NCBI RefSeq assembly: GCF_000150275.1 | Contig: NW_002060947.1 | Location: 5,829,986 to 5,893,985 of the forward strand | Direction of reading: 5' to 3' | Length of the DNA: 64,000 nt | From: Trichoplax adhaerens | Taxonomy: Eukaryota; Placozoa; Uniplacotomia; Trichoplacea; Trichoplacidae | Shown: piece after piece, positions 36,772 through 47,945 of the stretch | How the letters are laid out: each line of letters opens with the position of its first letter | Position numbering within the stretch: position 1 is the first letter of the stretch | Translations under genes and position numbers: made by a program | Notes under the pieces: model-generated | Database searches by the model: none | Seen by the model: only the letters and a program-made list of their open reading frames with translations | Told to the model about the DNA's origin: nothing

Positions 36772-39498
36772 ATGACCGAGTTGCCCCGGCTGCGTCAAGA
36801 TGGCGATCTCCAATATTATCGTGGAAGCTATCGGATAGCAAGTATTAAATACCAACAGGTAATTCAAGCCTATCAGAATGACAATTCTGATAACATTCAA
36901 GATGAGGAACGTTATGATGACTTTATTCGCCTATCAGATTGTTTCTGTAAGTTGTATAATTATCAGCAAGCCTTAAAATATTGCGATATTTGTCATTCTA
37001 TTGCTGTTAAACTCCATGATAAACTTCGTACTTCGAGAAGTAACGATATCTATGGCGATGTCAAGAGAATGCAAGGTCGATATCAGCAAGCAATGGATTA
37101 TTATCAACAATCTCTTAAAACAAAACTCGAAGTATTAGATGATCATGGTATTGAGATCGGTATATCATACTATCAGATCGGTAGAATATACTCATTACAA
37201 GGAAAATACAACGATGCTTTGTTATATTTACAGCAATCGTTAGATATTATGCGTGAAGATATGGTAAGGGTGGTTAATAAGTTAAACATAGGCAAAATTT
37301 ACAACGAAATAGGATTGGTTTATTGCTCTCAAGGTAAATACAAAGATTGCATTTTTGCACATGAGCAAAGTTTAAAGGTATATCGTGACGCCGTGGGTGA
37401 GAATTGTGTAGGAGTTTGTGAATCATTCAATAATTTGGGATTAGTATATGATTTACAAGGCAATTATGATGAGGCAATCGATATGCATCAGAATTCGATA
37501 CAAATAAAGTTGAACATTATTGGCGAAAATAGTATGGAAGTAGCAGAATCGTATTATAACATGGGAATCGTATATCGATCAAAAGGCAAATATAACGATG
37601 CTAAGACCTGGTTTGAAAAGTGTCTAAGAATTCAGACAGATTTAATAGGTGAAGATAATATTTATGTTGCCAAAACGCTTAATGGAATCGGTCATGCTCA
37701 CTTACGAATGGATAATTATGAGGATGCTTCATTGAATCTTAATAAATCGCTGAAAACAGTATCGGAAATATTAGGAGAGAATAGCTTGGAGGCAGCATCC
37801 TGTTATAATAATATTGGTCTTGTGTACAATCTGCAGGGTAACTACGACAAAGCTTTATCTCTGCAAGAGAGAGCATTAAATATTCGACGTGAAACTTTAG
37901 GTGATAACCATTTATTGACCGCTGGTTCTTATAGTAACGTTGGAACTATTCTTAATTATAAAGAAAATTATGCTGATGCTTTACTTATGTATCAAAAATG
38001 CTTAAAAGTTGAGCTAGACATTTTAGGAGAAAGCAGCCTAAATGTTGCTTCGTCGTACGGAGATCTTGCGTTAGTTTACTACTCTCAAGACAAAATTGAC
38101 GATGCTATAGAAATGCAGCAAAAATGTCTTAGCATCCAGCAAGATTTAGTTAAAGAGAACAATGAAGATGTAGCTATCTCGTTTCAAAACATTTCTGCAA
38201 TGTATGAGTCCCAAGGTAAATATGATCTGGCACTGTCTATGAGCTTTAAGGCCTTAGATATTCGAAAGAAATTGTTTGGATGTGATAACTTGAAAGTTGC
38301 TACTTTGTATAAGAAAATTGGTATGATCTATAATTCACAAGGTAATTTCGACGACGCAACGGAGATGCAGCAGAAATGTTTAGATATAGAGCTTGAATGT
38401 TTAGATGAAAGTAGCTTTGTAATTGCTACTACATATAATAATATTGGAATCATATATCAGTCACAGGAAAACTACTTTGACGCTTTAACATATTTTCGTA
38501 AAGCCTTGGATATTCGACTAAGGTCGCTATCAGAAAATCCCATCGAAACTTCGGATTTATATGAAAGAATTGCTACAATTTTAGAATTACAAGGTAAATC
38601 CAGTGAAGCGGTAATTGAGCTTTTAAAAAGTCTAGAAATAAGACAAAAATCGACCAAAGAATATGATGAAAGCTTATCTGTGTTATATGAAAGGATAGGC
38701 AATCTTTATCGCTCGTTGACACAATATGATGATGCGTTGTCCATGTTCAACAGTTACCTGACCTTTGAATTAAATCGTAAAGAGGTCGACCCAATTGCTG
38801 TTGCAAAGGCCCATAATTCTATAGGCAATATTTACGAATTGGAGAACAATTACGAAGAAGCTGTTAAAGCCTACCAAAAAGAACTGCATTTATATATAGA
38901 TAAAGAAGGGCAAGAGTCATTAAATGTTGGTATTATTTATAATGATATTGGATTAGCCTGCTACGCCAATTTTAAATTTGATGAAGCTTTGGATTGCTTT
39001 AACAAGGCTTTAAACATTAATTTAAAGTTATTTGGAAATCATCACTTAAATATTGCAAAGTGCTACAGCAATATGGGAGATGTCTATATGTCTAAAGAAG
39101 ATTGTGAAAATGCATTAGCTATGTACAAAAAGTGCTTAAATATTCAGCTAGATTTATTAGAAGAGAGCGATTTAGCTATTTCTGAAACTTGCAATATTAT
39201 AGCAGGAGTGTACTTTTCGATAGGCAAATATCACGAAGCTGGCGTATTGTTTGAAGAATGCTTAAACATTCAAATAGAGAACTTAGGAGAGGAAAATTTA
39301 CAAGTTGCTACTACGTATTATTGCCTTGGTAATACGTATATGGCTCTTGATGAATTTGATTCGGCTCTGTATTATCATAAAAGATGTCTAAGTATTAGAA
39401 GAAATCTTGCTGGCATACTTAGTCCGGAAGTTGCTCAGTCATTGCGTATGGTGCATACCATGGCTGGCCGCTCTCGTCGGAATTGCAGTGTCATGTAA
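36772..39498 (+). CDS. Intact intronless TPR array protein, 908 aa, CaaX-like C-terminus (CSVM)
   Basis: A single open frame without introns. After a short N-terminal helical unit (residues about 5-40), about 20 TPRs of roughly 42 residues fill the protein almost to the end. Each has the kinesin-light-chain-type pattern: Asn-x-Gly-x-x-Tyr-x-x-Gln-Gly-x-Tyr-x-x-Ala in helix A, Lys-Cys/Ala-Leu-x-Ile in helix B, then Leu-Gly-Glu-Asn and Val-Ala in the loop. Such arrays form superhelical scaffolds that bind peptides; no enzymatic domain is present. The last residues are GRSRRNCSVM: three Arg just before Cys-Ser-Val-Met, the form of a CaaX box with Met at the end, which favours farnesyl transfer in other animals. 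No signal peptide or membrane span is seen, so it is probably cytoplasmic and, if prenylated, membrane-attached. The closest relative here is the broken copy at 27971. ARM-type genes lie on either side on the other strand. Confidence 0.9.
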   Translation: MTELPRLRQDGDLQYYRGSYRIASIKYQQVIQAYQNDNSDNIQDEERYDDFIRLSDCFCKLYNYQQALKYCDICHSIAVKLHDKLRTSRSNDIYGDVKRMQGRYQQAMDYYQQSLKTKLEVLDDHGIEIGISYYQIGRIYSLQGKYNDALLYLQQSLDIMREDMVRVVNKLNIGKIYNEIGLVYCSQGKYKDCIFAHEQSLKVYRDAVGENCVGVCESFNNLGLVYDLQGNYDEAIDMHQNSIQIKLNIIGENSMEVAESYYNMGIVYRSKGKYNDAKTWFEKCLRIQTDLIGEDNIYVAKTLNGIGHAHLRMDNYEDASLNLNKSLKTVSEILGENSLEAASCYNNIGLVYNLQGNYDKALSLQERALNIRRETLGDNHLLTAGSYSNVGTILNYKENYADALLMYQKCLKVELDILGESSLNVASSYGDLALVYYSQDKIDDAIEMQQKCLSIQQDLVKENNEDVAISFQNISAMYESQGKYDLALSMSFKALDIRKKLFGCDNLKVATLYKKIGMIYNSQGNFDDATEMQQKCLDIELECLDESSFVIATTYNNIGIIYQSQENYFDALTYFRKALDIRLRSLSENPIETSDLYERIATILELQGKSSEAVIELLKSLEIRQKSTKEYDESLSVLYERIGNLYRSLTQYDDALSMFNSYLTFELNRKEVDPIAVAKAHNSIGNIYELENNYEEAVKAYQKELHLYIDKEGQESLNVGIIYNDIGLACYANFKFDEALDCFNKALNINLKLFGNHHLNIAKCYSNMGDVYMSKEDCENALAMYKKCLNIQLDLLEESDLAISETCNIIAGVYFSIGKYHEAGVLFEECLNIQIENLGEENLQVATTYYCLGNTYMALDEFDSALYYHKRCLSIRRNLAGILSPEVAQSLRMVHTMAGRSRRNCSVM

Positions 39499-40287
39499 TA
39501 TTCTGTATTAGAGAGTAGGCTCCATTTTGGACCGTGATACTTTTATGGAAGTAAATATCATCATATCTGTATTTATCTAAGACCTACCAGTCATTTTTTA
39601 TTTATTTGATCACTCTGTATGTCATATCCGGCTCGACAATAGTGATAATGATCACTTCATTTTTGAGACGTATCGTATGTTAATGCTGAATTAATGTATT
39701 TTAAAAAAAAGCATTTTATTAACAAATTCATCAAATTTATTACTTCTTTTTTCAGTAATTTTTAAATTATACAACTTTAGTGAATCTTTATAAAGCAAAT
39801 CAAAACTGCCCTGGCAATATAGTTTGATCAGCTATTGCTACGTTCTATTTAGCTTTATTTCCGTATCAATTTTACGATAGTCAAAACGTAATTGAAGTAT
39901 CTATTTTATGAATTAATAAACGACTATAATTATTTATCCTTTTCTGCATTATATTTAAATATTAGTTGTAGGGGAAAATCGAAGTGAACTCCGCTCATAG
40001 AATAGCCACCAACTCATCATTTTATATTACTTATAATACATTTCGCATCTTTTGTAATATAAATTCCCTATTGATTGAATTCATTAAATTTATAGTTAAC
40101 ATTTATCAGCACAGTATTGGAAACATGTTTCAGAGCCGCTAAAGCTATGTGAGCAATGGTTTTTGATAGTGTCTTCGCATATGGTGCTTCTATACATAGC
40201 ATAAATTTAGATTCAAAATGAGATATTCCGTTGCAACCGTAACATCCTAGATTTTCTTTAAATTATCAATAATACAAATAATACAAA
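39499..40287. other. Region between TPR and ARM genes; possible extra helical exon
   Basis: On the minus strand a frame is open from about 40250 down to a TAG near 40081, with a stretch reading LSKTIAHIALAALKHVS that would suit a helical repeat. Its acceptor phase (1) does not match the preceding ARM exon (which would leave 2) and the intervening gap is only about 45 bp, so I do not join it. On the plus strand this is the 3' flank of the TPR gene. Confidence 0.35.
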
Positions 40288-41490
40288 TTACCATTTCAAG
40301 TTTTGTTTGACAACGTTTCTCACCAAAGCAAATGTATCATCAGCAATAACGTCATATTGTGAAAGCATTAAATGAAACATCCAGTCTAGAGCATCTATGG
40401 ATAGAGGAATAGTATATTTAAACTTTTTTATGCAAATTATGAATCTTTTACTAATTAAACTAAATTTAGAAAGCTAAAGTCACGAATCGCATTAAATTAC
40501 GGCATATGGGTGTAAGTCAAATCGTAATTACGCATTTCTTGCAATATGATCCCGCTTTGTCTTGAACCTGTACTAAATTTAGCCAAAATTTCTAATATTG
40601 CTTTTTGGACGCTATAACTGGGCATGATGTAGTATTGAAAAATTTTGTATCAGTCACGAATATAGGGTTGGATAGTAATGGTGCTAATGAATTAAAGGAA
40701 TCTTACCTATTTGTATTGACACTCCAATGCAATAAATCTACCAAGTAATGTAGTTCTCTATTTAAATGTACATAATATACATGAAGTTTTTGTTTTACTA
40801 TGACTTAACGAAAGCAAATACTGCATCTATTTCAGTGAAATCAATCTTTAATATACTAATATACCCAAATATAAGATCTGCTAGCACTTCAGCTGGTAGT
40901 GACATAAGATAGTGGCTAATTGACAGTAAATAGAACAAATTAATACAAGTTCTTATTGCATATAATTCTAACATAATAATCGCAAAAAAATTTTATTATT
41001 AATGCTCCGAAAGTTTAGTGCCACAGAATTAATTTTTTATAACAACCTTAGCAATTTTTAATTACCATAAATCAAAGAAATATTCGATAGCATTTTCATC
41101 CAACTGCTTAATTCGGTCACACATCTGCAGATGACATAGAGAGTATTTTAAGTGATGGAAAGTACCATATTCAAGAATTCACAGAAGAGTCATTCACGAA
41201 AACTTGTTTTCCCTCACAAATGACAAGTAAAACTTACAATTTTTAACGACGCCATGTTTGTACTCGATCTGACGTGTCTTTAACACCTGATTAATTATCA
41301 GTGTAGGCCATTTATTGGTAAAAACCAGTAAAATTAATTTAATACGTGAATATTCGGCTTAGATGATATTATCATAATTTATAGTTTAGGTAAATTCTTG
41401 TATTAATATATTAGTACATACCTTATGCAATAAATCAGTAGCAGAAACACTCCCTGGCAGCAAAGATAAAATGATTTTGGGAAATTTTAA
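40288..41490 (-). CDS. ARM/HEAT-like repeat protein (paralogue B)
   Basis: Minus-strand exons 41124-41066 (0 to 2), 40915-40865 (2 to 2), 40757-40707 (2 to 2) and 40450-40288 (2 to TAA) join to one helical protein with IKQLDENAIEYFFDLC, MSLPAEVLADLIFG, ELHYLVDLLHWSV and ALDWMFHLMLSQYDV; it ends QNLKW. The upstream start is open to two readings. A preceding exon 41490-41422 (phase 0 to 0, FPKIILSLLPGSVSATDLL) fits in frame. Alternatively a tiny exon 41255-41238 with ATG (MASLKI) and an ideal donor GTAAGT also fits, which would make a small protein of about 113 residues. The C-terminal region aligns with the ends of the ARM genes at 32272 and 42968. The function is not known. The last exon could instead be spliced onward at GTAATT (40291), but the alignment of C-termini favours the stop. 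Confidence 0.55.
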
Positions 41491-41739
41491 CTGAAGATCA
41501 AATTTGCGCTCACAGAATAAATTAATTGCAAGTCAATGAACAGCCATCAAAGTAGTCTTGTATGGGATTTTCTATAGGGTACAATAAAGTCACATTTCAC
41601 TGGTGTAAAGATTGACGTTCAAGTATGACTGAGGGAAAAGGCTGACGCCTTAATTCACGCATCAGATAAGCAACTTGACAGTGACACGTGTAGTCTGTAC
41701 TCAATTGAGGATGTCATCCCAACTTTCATCATACTAACA

Positions 41740-42350
41740 CTATAGTAAAAATGGCTCCACTGTCATCAACAAGTATATAATCCTGCGGTTAAATGATGCT
41801 CATGATTATACGAACGATATTATTGTTCAAGAATGAAATACTATAACCATATCTACTGTTAGTCTACATTTGAGACCATAAGTGGGCCACCTCATAAACA
41901 GTTCTCATGCGTAATGTAATGAAAGTTATTTAGAGATATCGAGGATATTACCAAGACATTTCTAAAGGTCTATTAGTCAGCTGGTAGGTCATTCTAAAGA
42001 GAAGATAAGCGTTATTCTACAAAGGGAAAGTCAAGGTCAAACGTGATATTTCAAATATTAGTGAGACCCTTCACCTTCATCACCTAGAATACGACCCGAC
42101 TGGTAAATGACGCTCATGATTGTAAGATTGCTAAATAAGAATTGTTACGATCATTGGTACCGTTGGTATGCTACTGAGACCATGAGTTTCGTTATAATGA
42201 AATACACTCAAAGGTATTGAGGACATCGTTGTTTAATATAGTTATAAAGGCTTCACTCATTTAATGGATCGTTCCAAAGAGAAGATAAACTTCATTCTAC
42301 AAAGTCAAAGTCAAGACCAACTCGATATTCCCTTAAAGAACTCTGCCGGT
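41740..42350. repeat. Tandem repeat, two diverged units of about 280-315 bp
   Basis: Two units share 'AAATGA(T/C)GCTCATGATT' (41791 and 42105) and 'GAGAAGATAA(G/A)C..ATTCTACAAAG..AAAGTCAAG' (42001 and 42279). The spacing differs because of indels. They lie between two minus-strand ARM genes and show no open frame. Confidence 0.6.
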
Positions 42351-42961
42351 CTATGCGAGCTTAAATTCTCTTGTTGAGTATTTAATGTCTATCAAAGAGC
42401 AGTTCAATCTCGCTATAAAATAATGAACTAATATTGCATTGGGTTTCAGTAAATTAAATATTTTAATTAGAATAAAGCGAAAGATTGCTTTTGAATAGCA
42501 AGATAAATTTCATTTTTTTCAGTATCATAATGTTACGCTTCCTGATTCATCTTAAATAATACATTAATGCTTCAGATCCCAGCAGTTAATCGATAATCTT
42601 GTTCAAGTACCAGGTTATTCTTTATGTTAGTCAAAGATTTCTTTTGACTTTGTTGTATTAATTCTTGATAAGATGGGCTCAGTTAGGCATCTCTTAAGCA
42701 TGTAGCGATTGAAAGCGGAATTACAAGATAGCGTTACTTTCATTTGAAAGTATTTCGCTCTTAGACACAGAGCTACAGTGCAATACCAAATTATCTACCA
42801 ATGTTACCTATTTTAGATAGCCAAATGACTACCATATGTCTTTGAATATTTACGTTATTCTTAAAATTAGTTCAGAGTAGCTTAGAATGATTAAAGTGGT
42901 CTCTATTGCCTTCCTTTTGGCCGTCTCATAAATAAATTAAAAAATTTTTTGAACGGAAAAA

Positions 42962-42967
42962 TTTATT
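42962..42967 (-). promoter_or_regulatory. Polyadenylation signal of the ARM gene
   Basis: AATAAA on the minus strand follows directly after the TAG stop codon (42970-42968). Its position supports this as the true 3' end of the gene, with an extremely short 3' untranslated region. Confidence 0.5.
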
Positions 42968-45900
42968 CTATTTCTGTGAAATATCTGAGCTTAGACGTAT
43001 GGTCAGCTTCCTTATAATCGATTTTGAAAGTCTTTGAACGTCACGATCTTGATGCTTTTGCAAAATTTCTATGTATTCTTTCGCTGCATAATCCAAGACA
43101 TACGTGTATCAGGCATTAAACAAAAAGTAGACGGCTAAGTTATTACTTATTTTAGTACCTTTACATCGATCTAATTCAGCTATTAGCGGCTCCTTGACTG
43201 GAATCTGCTGAGTAAATCATTAATTTATAAGTTGCACATCGCTTAAGAAAAACTTAAAAGAAACATTAAAATTTAAGTTATTATCGTAAGATATTCCTAT
43301 TGCAGTATTCATTCTCACTACCATAGCAATTGAAATACTAATTTTAATTTTAGTGACCTACTTGAAATAAGCCTCTCATAATAGTTAAAGCAGGTATTAA
43401 TAACTATAAAAGTTACAATAATCCAATTAATATCAACACATAAAGTGCATAATGCCATTACTGTAATAAAAATGGGTAAAGACAGATTGCACACCTCTAA
43501 ACTATCTTCTATTAATGCCGTCTGTAATAAAGGGATAATGTTGCATTCCATTAAATGGCTCTTCTGCAAATTTATGTGTAAGAGATCAGTTGCGGAGATA
43601 TTCTTAGAAAATCTACATTAATTTCTTAATAAAATGACGTACCTCCTCTGGGTTACTATGTAAGGTGAGAGCGGATATTGCTTCCAGGACCTCAATTTTG
43701 GTGGCGTGATCGAGCTTAAGTTCATTAAGGAAATACGAAGATATTATTCATTGCATGATAATAACATAATATATCTCGCAGTATTATTTAGTAAATGCGT
43801 ATTAATTAGCAAAGCACTGTAAATTACACTATTTCAGGTTACTATTATTGTATGATATAATTATATTGGAAAGGCTGAAAATTGCTCAATACTACGACTA
43901 TAAAACTTACGTCTGAAAATATTTCAATCCATAATTGCACAATTCCTGAGTGAAAAAACGCCTACAATAAGGTGGATTAACATTAGTATAAATGCAGTGA
44001 TGAGATATTGAAAATCTTTACTAGCATGTTATTAAAAGACGTATGATAAAAGAATTAAATGCAATATACGCGTTTGATTCCACTACCGATAAAAAAAATA
44101 ATGAAAATTATATTATTATCAGATACCGAGGCTGAATTTTGATAGGTTGTTGCTATGTTTGATAATAACCATATGACTTCCTATCAGAGTATTAAATAGG
44201 ATTTATAAATTGATGGCAATTAATATAAGTGCATTTTTTATGTAAAGAGTCAAGACCAAACTGACTTTCTTCAGCGAGCTGTCTTGAATGTACCCTCTTA
44301 AATAGTTTAAACCGTTCAGTTTTATAAATAGCTGAAATAATACGGACAATAGTCAATAAATCGAATAGCTAAGAAAGTCAGCTTAAACCTCCTTATTCAC
44401 TATCGTCAATCTATTGAGATTTGCACTTTTTACCTTAGCGACCGGTTCATCTCCCATTGTTATGTTATCAATTAATCGAATTAAAATCTTCTAAAAATCA
44501 TCATTAATATTAAAGGTGCATAGAATTATTAAATATTTGATGAAGTGCATCAAAAAAAATATGACAAGATCATCCACTTCTTATTAATTTTGGCTTGTTA
44601 AGGAAACACAATATGATATATGTAACCTACGATAGTGATCTATATCGGGTTCGCATTATTACTTCAAACGCAGTATACATTTATATTTTCTATTAGACTA
44701 TTTACGCCTTTCTAAAACTTTATATTTTCACAGATTTAGGTCTAGGAGTTATTTAAGCTTGGTAATACTATACAAACCTTCAAGGGTAAAGATGTTGCGG
44801 AAATTAATGCTATCAGTCGAGGAATAATTTTAGAATCTTGAATAGCCTAAATGTATAAATACGAGCATGTTCCCACTAAATGAAATCATTCGATGTTATA
44901 CTGATGCAGTGTTAAAATATTATTGCACCCTATGAAAGATAAAATTTATCTTGATAGGAAAATTGCATTAAATGTCATAAAAATAGGATTAAGTTCGTAT
45001 GGTACTTACTTTTAATTCATCATTTAGATCACATGTGATGAATGTTAACGCCCAACAACTTGTTAATAGAACCTACGATACAGCATTAGTAAATCATAAT
45101 ATTGGAAAAAAATCTCAATGTTTTATTCCTATTTCAACATCTGTAACTACAGTTAATGCAAACCTCTATATCATCTTGATAAATGAGTTTAGTTATTATG
45201 TTTAATAGCTGCAAAAGGAATGATATGATCATAATTACAACTCAACCCAACATTGCGACATAACATTCCTTGATGATAAGGAATTGAGCTTTTATTTATT
45301 ATCCTATTAGCAAAGTAACTAAAAGATTTTATAACGTTATCACGTTTCGAAGTTATTACTTCATTAAAATATTTGGAAGTCATTGCAGGACTTAAGTCTT
45401 GACATAAAACTAATATCAGTTTTGATATTAGACACATCTGTCCTATCTAGATCAAGGTGACGTGAGAAATTTTCGGTTAGACGAAAGCCTTAATATTTTT
45501 TACTTAGCAACGAAGGTAGATTCCAACGAGTTTACCGGAAGATCTAAAAAGTAAACTGCCTGAATAGTAGGCAGTAAATTGCTACCCAAAGCTAGATTGC
45601 GAAATCGACTTCCGTTCTCTAAGTGAATTATTAAAACAAATGAACCATTCGTAAGTAGTGCAATTTATTTATTTCGTATATTTACGATTCGACACTAACG
45701 AATAATATTTATTAAAGCCTGTGTAGCCTTTTGCGACACTTCAGTGATGGCTGAGGATGTCAGATTAATTAGTAATGGTATGGCACCTAATGGGCAGAAT
45801 TTTAAAATTGTAAGTTGCAGTATGAGAAGTTATTGTACGTATAAGACAGCTTGCAGGACGTTTTAATACTGCATAATTGCAACGAATCAATCATGGAAAG

Positions 45901-47945
45901 AGGAGTGATAATTGAAATCAATACTAATTTTACGTACCGGCTTGAGTCAGAGCCTTTAGTTGCTCTGTTTCTATAGTCGAAAATATTAAAAGACAGGAGC
46001 ATACGTCCTCTTGCATTCTGATCCTTCATCATAATTAAAGCTATTAATTATGGTAACTTTATTAAAAGCTAGTTATTTAAAATATGCACTGGTAGTAAAT
46101 TATTCAGCTAGCTTCGTAACAACATTGCACGTACTCATCCACAACTGGCCACTCATAATCTCTAGCTAGTTCCACTAATTCAATAACTAAGGACGACCTA
46201 AAATATCAATTAAAGATTTTTATGAGCGTAATTATTGCAAATTTAAAGTTGTGTTATCGATATATGAGAAGCCTTCTCAAAATACCTTATAGCGAAATAC
46301 ATTGAACTGGGTAAACCAATTTCGAGGAAAGCTCTGTATTAAACCAACATTATGAACGGTTTAGATGAGGCAAAAATTAAGTTTAATCCAACATTTATGA
46401 TTGCTAATGCAGTAGTGCGAGATGTATTTTACTATTACATAATAAGTAATCAAACGATCAAAATGCTAAATTATGTATTAGTTACCGCGCATTACTGAGC
46501 CATTGGAGTTTAACAGCAGTTGACGTAGCGTTTTCAATCATCTGGCATATCACAAACAGAAATTCGACAAGAAAATTTTTTATTTTGATTAAGCTAGTGT
46601 TTTCTAACGTAGGTGAGTACCTCTGCTATTCCTGAGAAAATTTCGATTTGATTGCTATACTGTAAAGGTTAAGTACACGTATTTTTTATAATGTTTAGAC
46701 ATTAGGTTAATGGATATGACAAGATGTGCAGTATAATAATAATCTATATTATATGCATAACTCAAAATGTAATAGTGTCTTGGATCACCTGATCATTGGC
46801 AGCATCTCCTTCAAGTTTTTCATCATTCAGGTGACCATATTAAGTGTCATATTATACAATTTAGATACAAATACGATTGAATTTTGATTCATTCATCGTT
46901 CTAACTAAAATTTGTTCGAAGGTAATACTCACGGTGACTTTTTGCTCCAGTTACCTTTTGCATGTTCAGGTTGAATTTCACTGGTATTCATTGGATACGG
47001 CCACTCTACGCGTTGATCAACTTAACAAGGCACAAACACATTTCTAAGGTTGGCTATTTTCAAAGGACTGAAAGATGGAGTACACTAGATAGTTTAATAT
47101 GGTTTGTTACAGGATTAAATTTATTCAGCGAATTACTAGATATTTTTAGTCTTGAAGCTGCAAGTCAATAAAGATTGATGCTAACATACTATTAAGAAGC
47201 ATGTGATCAAGGCATTCAGATGCTACTTCATTAATGATATAATTCAGCTCTTGTTAAAGTGTCATGAATTAAAATGGAAGCAAGAATTTAGACGAATGAA
47301 ATTTAGTAACAAGTTTTTGGCATTACGGTTGACAAGCCGAAAACCCTTTCAGCTATTATACTCAGTCTACCTTTCATTAATAGTTTTTATACCTACATGG
47401 CAATGGTAAACTAGACATTTATTTCATAGCTAGTTCATTTATAGTATAAACTCAATAAAATGGTTCGCAACAAACTTTAATGTGAACATAGAACTTATGT
47501 GTATCATCGCTGTTAGTACTTATTATTTACTATCGAATACTGCTTAAGTACCGTACCTGATCGCGCCTAGTTATGCCAGAGAATAGAATTGTTACGTTAG
47601 AAGTAATTAGCAGTAATAGAAGAGCATCCTCATTCGATTTGAATATTACCTAGTTAATTAAGAATTTCATTACATAAATACATAATCGTTCACTCAGTAA
47701 AGGACGCAACTGTATATCCAACTTTTGAGCATTAAATTTGCGCCGGTTTCAGCTACCTACCATAGATACACTAGCTATATATGGGAAGAATAAGTCATGC
47801 TAATGCACATTTGATCCAGTATATAATTAAATTCTGTTACCATTACTGTCGGTAACGATGTCTTACAGTAAGTGGAAGTCAAGTTAATTAATGCATGAAA
47901 GATATGATTGGCTAAGTTAGGCATATTGACCAAATGTTTAGTATT
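42968..47945 (-). CDS. Armadillo-repeat protein, at least 12 small exons (paralogue A)
   Basis: Minus-strand exons, each between AG and GT with matching phase: 47945-47867, 47157-47084, 46541-46486, 46197-46135, 46017-45938, 45786-45700, 45442-45344, 44836-44778, 43714-43643, 43563-43462, 43204-43159 and 43083-42968 (TAG). Joined, they give about 310 residues of continuous ARM-like helices, for example GAIPLLINLTSSAITEV followed by QKATQALINII, then IIPRLIALISATS, TKIEVLEAISALTLHSNP, and KSHLMECNIIPLLQTALI. The Gly-Ala-Ile-Pro-Leu-Leu-x-x-Leu start is the classic Armadillo helix. No single exon is long, but twelve consecutive phase matches across a repeat protein are hard to explain by chance. 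ARM proteins act as protein-binding scaffolds in the cytoplasm or nucleus; the partner is unknown. The 5' end (above 47945) is missing. Most similar in the window: paralogues at 40288 and 32272. Confidence 0.68.

Noticed and set aside
46605-46640. Micro-exon reading GIAEVLTY in the ARM gene
   Set aside because: Phase 1 start does not match the preceding exon's phase 0 end; direct joining of 47084 to 46541 is in phase.
46762-46850. Minus-strand ATG exon reading MMKNLKEMLPMI with a GT donor as first exon of the ARM gene
   Set aside because: It leaves phase 2, does not fit the next exon, and lies downstream of exons (47945, 47157) that join well.
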